Below, piece after piece: positions 62,515 to 64,000 of a stretch of DNA of 64,000 bases. Under the pieces are notes generated by a model that did no database searches, was not told the DNA's origin, and saw only the letters and a list, made by a program, of their open reading frames with translations. The stretch comes from an uncultured Croceitalea sp. Lineage in GTDB: Bacteria; Bacteroidota; Bacteroidia; Flavobacteriales; Flavobacteriaceae. Made by a program: the position numbers and the translations under genes. The number at the start of each line of letters is the position of its first letter. Within the stretch, counting starts at the first letter, position 1. The DNA lies in assembly GCA_947495075.1 (NCBI GenBank), contig CANLXH010000001.1, positions 1,302,001 to 1,366,000 of the forward strand, given 5' to 3'.

Positions 62515-63639
62515 ATGAAATCGAGAATATTATTTCTCTTAGTTTTGAGTTCCATCTCAACCTATGGACAAGTAGATGACTATTTTATACAATATGGCGA
62601 ATTTGCTTTTGGTGCAGGAAAAAAGAAATCAGCTGCTATAAACTATGGAGATGTTGATAATGATGGAGATGTTGACATTGTAATTGCAAATGGAAGACAT
62701 TGGCCCGATCAGAATGAAATATATTTAAACTCAGGAAACGGAAGATTTAGGATCTCGTACAATATAGGATTCTATAAATCAACCAGTTATGTTGCTAAGC
62801 TAGGTGATTTTGATAGCGATGGCAACTTAGACATTGCAGTTGGCAATGACAGAGCTCCTAATCGATTATTTAAAAATAATGGTAAGGGTGAATTCAAAGA
62901 ATATGGAAGCTTCGGTGCTAGTGATTCGAATACTAGAGATATCACCATTGGAGATATTGATGGAGATGGTGACTTAGATATTATTGTTTGCAATAGGTTC
63001 TTCGAAAACGAAATAGCTCTAAATAACGGTAAAGGTGATTTTAATAAAGTTCTCTATTTTGGAGAAAAAAATGACGCTACTTTAGACATATTATTGTACG
63101 ACATGGATGATGATGGGAATAAGGATTTAGTTGTTGCTAATAGAAATGGACAACAGAACTACATATATCTCAATAAAAATCTAACGTTCGAAGAGAAAAT
63201 ACCATTCGGAACTGGAAATGATGATACTCGTTCTATTGCTCTTGCTGATTTCAATAACGATGGTTTTATTGATATTGTAACAGGGAATTTAGAACAAAAA
63301 AATCAAATCTATTTTGGGGATGCTGAAATGTCTTATAAAACGTCTGTCCAATTAAGTAAATTAAAAAATGAGTCTTACGCTATTGATATTGGAGATTTTG
63401 ATAAAGATGGTGATATTGACTTATTAGTTGGCAATTCAGAACAAGAAAATAGATTATATATCAACCAAGGAAATGGGCAACAATATGAAAGTATAAAACT
63501 TAGTAAGAATCCTTTGGACACATACGACATTAAGTTTGTTGACCTAAATAATGATGGATATTTAGACATTATTGAAGCAAACTCAGATGATTTAAATTTC
63601 TATTATATTAATATAGTTGCTAAATCAAAAAAGGAATAG
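62515..63639 (+). CDS. Exported FG-GAP/VCBS beta-propeller protein
   Basis: 374 residues. Signal peptide (1-18). Seven calcium-binding FG-GAP repeats about 50 residues apart, each with DxDxDG or similar: DVDNDGDVDI, DFDSDGNLDI, DIDGDGDLDI, DMDDDGNKDL, DFNNDGFIDI, DFDKDGDIDL, DLNNDGYLDI. This gives a complete seven-bladed propeller with nothing else attached and no T9SS sorting domain. Secreted or surface adhesion/binding role inferred. Bracketed by TTAGGCACA upstream and TGTGCCTAA downstream. Confidence 0.88.
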   Translation: MKSRILFLLVLSSISTYGQVDDYFIQYGEFAFGAGKKKSAAINYGDVDNDGDVDIVIANGRHWPDQNEIYLNSGNGRFRISYNIGFYKSTSYVAKLGDFDSDGNLDIAVGNDRAPNRLFKNNGKGEFKEYGSFGASDSNTRDITIGDIDGDGDLDIIVCNRFFENEIALNNGKGDFNKVLYFGEKNDATLDILLYDMDDDGNKDLVVANRNGQQNYIYLNKNLTFEEKIPFGTGNDDTRSIALADFNNDGFIDIVTGNLEQKNQIYFGDAEMSYKTSVQLSKLKNESYAIDIGDFDKDGDIDLLVGNSEQENRLYINQGNGQQYESIKLSKNPLDTYDIKFVDLNNDGYLDIIEANSDDLNFYYINIVAKSKKE

Positions 63640-63656
63640 ATACTGTGCCTAACAAC

Positions 63657-63764
63657 GTATAAAAATAATGGCGAAAATCCTGCCAAAACAAAGAACAGTA
63701 ACAATAATAAAATATGGTCTAAACTGAAGAGATTGTGGTTTTAAAACCACCACTATTCTTATAC
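63657..63764. repeat. Long two-arm hairpin, spacer 3
   Basis: GTATAAAAATAATGG (63657-63671) against CCACTATTCTTATAC (63750-63764): 13 of 15 pair, the two exceptions again at positions 7 and 12 and again A.C on top, G.T on the bottom strand, as in spacer 2. Confidence 0.8.
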
Positions 63765-63769
63765 AAGAC

Positions 63770-63851
63770 CGATGGTGTCGAATACTCCTGCGGCGTACTT
63801 TTGTTGCGCTGCTCCCACAGCCACTACACCAAAAGCAAGTCGACACCATCG
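63770..63851. repeat. Second hairpin, spacer 3
   Basis: CGATGGTGTCGA (63770-63781) and TCGACACCATCG (63840-63851), a perfect 12-bp inverted repeat with a 58-base loop; counterpart of 62146-62213 with unrelated arm sequence. Confidence 0.85.
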
Positions 63852-63862
63852 CCGCGCTCTGT

Positions 63863-64000
63863 CAGATTGCTAAATCCGTAGGATAAGGGACCTATTTGCC
63901 AATAGCGCCGACGGCTTAACTACTCGACACATCAGGACGCTATATGCAATCTGGTTGACAAATTTTACCCCAATACCGCAAAATCTTATAAAGGAACGTC
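63863..64000 (+). repeat. Diverged, truncated third copy of the 157-bp repeat
   Basis: Starts CAGATTG and has CAATCTG 84 bases later; copies 1 and 2 have CAAATTG and CAATTTG 83 bases apart, so both arms changed together. The right end (CCCAATACCGCAAAATC and GGAACGTC) matches the other copies; the middle does not. The window ends inside it. Confidence 0.7.

Larger units (their letters stand above)
63640..64000. other. Spacer 3 of the accessory array, cut by the window end (no gene)
   Basis: No gene seen in 361 bases. Order repeats that of spacer 2: TGTGCCTAAC (63644-63653); long stem 63657-63671/63750-63764; a small TTTTAAAA palindrome; second stem 63770-63781/63840-63851; then a diverged copy of the 157-bp repeat from 63863 to the edge. 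Confidence 0.75.

Noticed and set aside
59215-64000. A standard class 1-type integron or CALIN
   Set aside because: Spacers are several times longer than usual attC sites, core motifs match only in part, and no integrase is in the window; kept as an analogy only.
1-64000. CRISPR array, insertion sequence or prophage
   Set aside because: No regularly spaced short repeats, transposase, integrase or phage structural genes were found.

Overview
The window is a stretch of AT-rich chromosome from a marine-type member of the Flavobacteriaceae (Bacteroidota). The evidence is the menaquinone-only men genes, a bacillithiol gene (bshB1), a fused CcsBA cytochrome c maturation protein, TPR-type two-component kinases, a SusC-like plug domain, small flavobacterial family proteins (Lacal_2735 type, CAL67264 type) and promoters of the Bacteroidota form TTG-N(18-23)-TAnnTTTG. 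The clearest such promoter lies in front of tRNA-His. Assignments rest on motifs and remembered family features; no database search was possible.

Layout. 1-8.1 kb: end of fumC, a coiled-coil membrane protein, a lipoprotein metallo-beta-lactamase, ettA with a tiny membrane protein, a Gfo/Idh/MocA oxidoreductase and an acyl-CoA carboxylase beta subunit. 8.1-11.5 kb: an odd SusC-plug/TPR hybrid without a beta-barrel, and an M24 peptidase. 11.5-25 kb: menaquinone genes in two minus-strand blocks (menC, CPBP protease, menE; and thioesterase, menF, menD, DUF2853, then cvfB, a SPOR-like protein, menA). The blocks are separated by an SDR and a histidine kinase/LytTR regulator pair; menB and menH are not here. 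The 650-bp gap between kinase and regulator holds a candidate LytTR operator, promoter and short terminated transcript. 26.6-31.4 kb: a complete four-enzyme trans-4-hydroxy-L-proline to 2-oxoglutarate operon. 31.5-36 kb: an M28 peptidase, tRNA-His, the wreck of a histidine kinase, then an intact TPR histidine kinase. 36-42.7 kb: bshB1 coupled to a transsulfuration enzyme, a MATE exporter and ccsBA. 42.8-46.2 kb: a five-gene plus-strand operon (DUF2520, KdsC-like, Maf, lipoprotein, MscS). 46.3-58.3 kb: PIG-L deacetylase with a mini membrane protein and a sodium symporter, DUF2911, an SRPBCC-SDR-photolyase operon, an M20 amidohydrolase, a Lacal_2735 protein, a VOC protein and a pirin.

58.4-64 kb looks like a different kind of DNA. 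Unrelated accessory genes (ankyrin protein; membrane AraC regulator plus serine hydrolase; seven-bladed FG-GAP protein) are separated by long gene-free spacers built from the same series of elements. These are a 157-bp direct repeat at about 94 percent identity with a diverged third copy, and several hairpins whose arms change sequence between spacers while position and pairing are kept. Two long stems carry A.C mismatches at the same two positions, which become G.T wobbles on the bottom strand. I read this as a cassette array with integron-attC-like folded sites, or some other recombination system acting on folded single strands, and regard it as the most interesting part of the window. No recombinase is present in the window.
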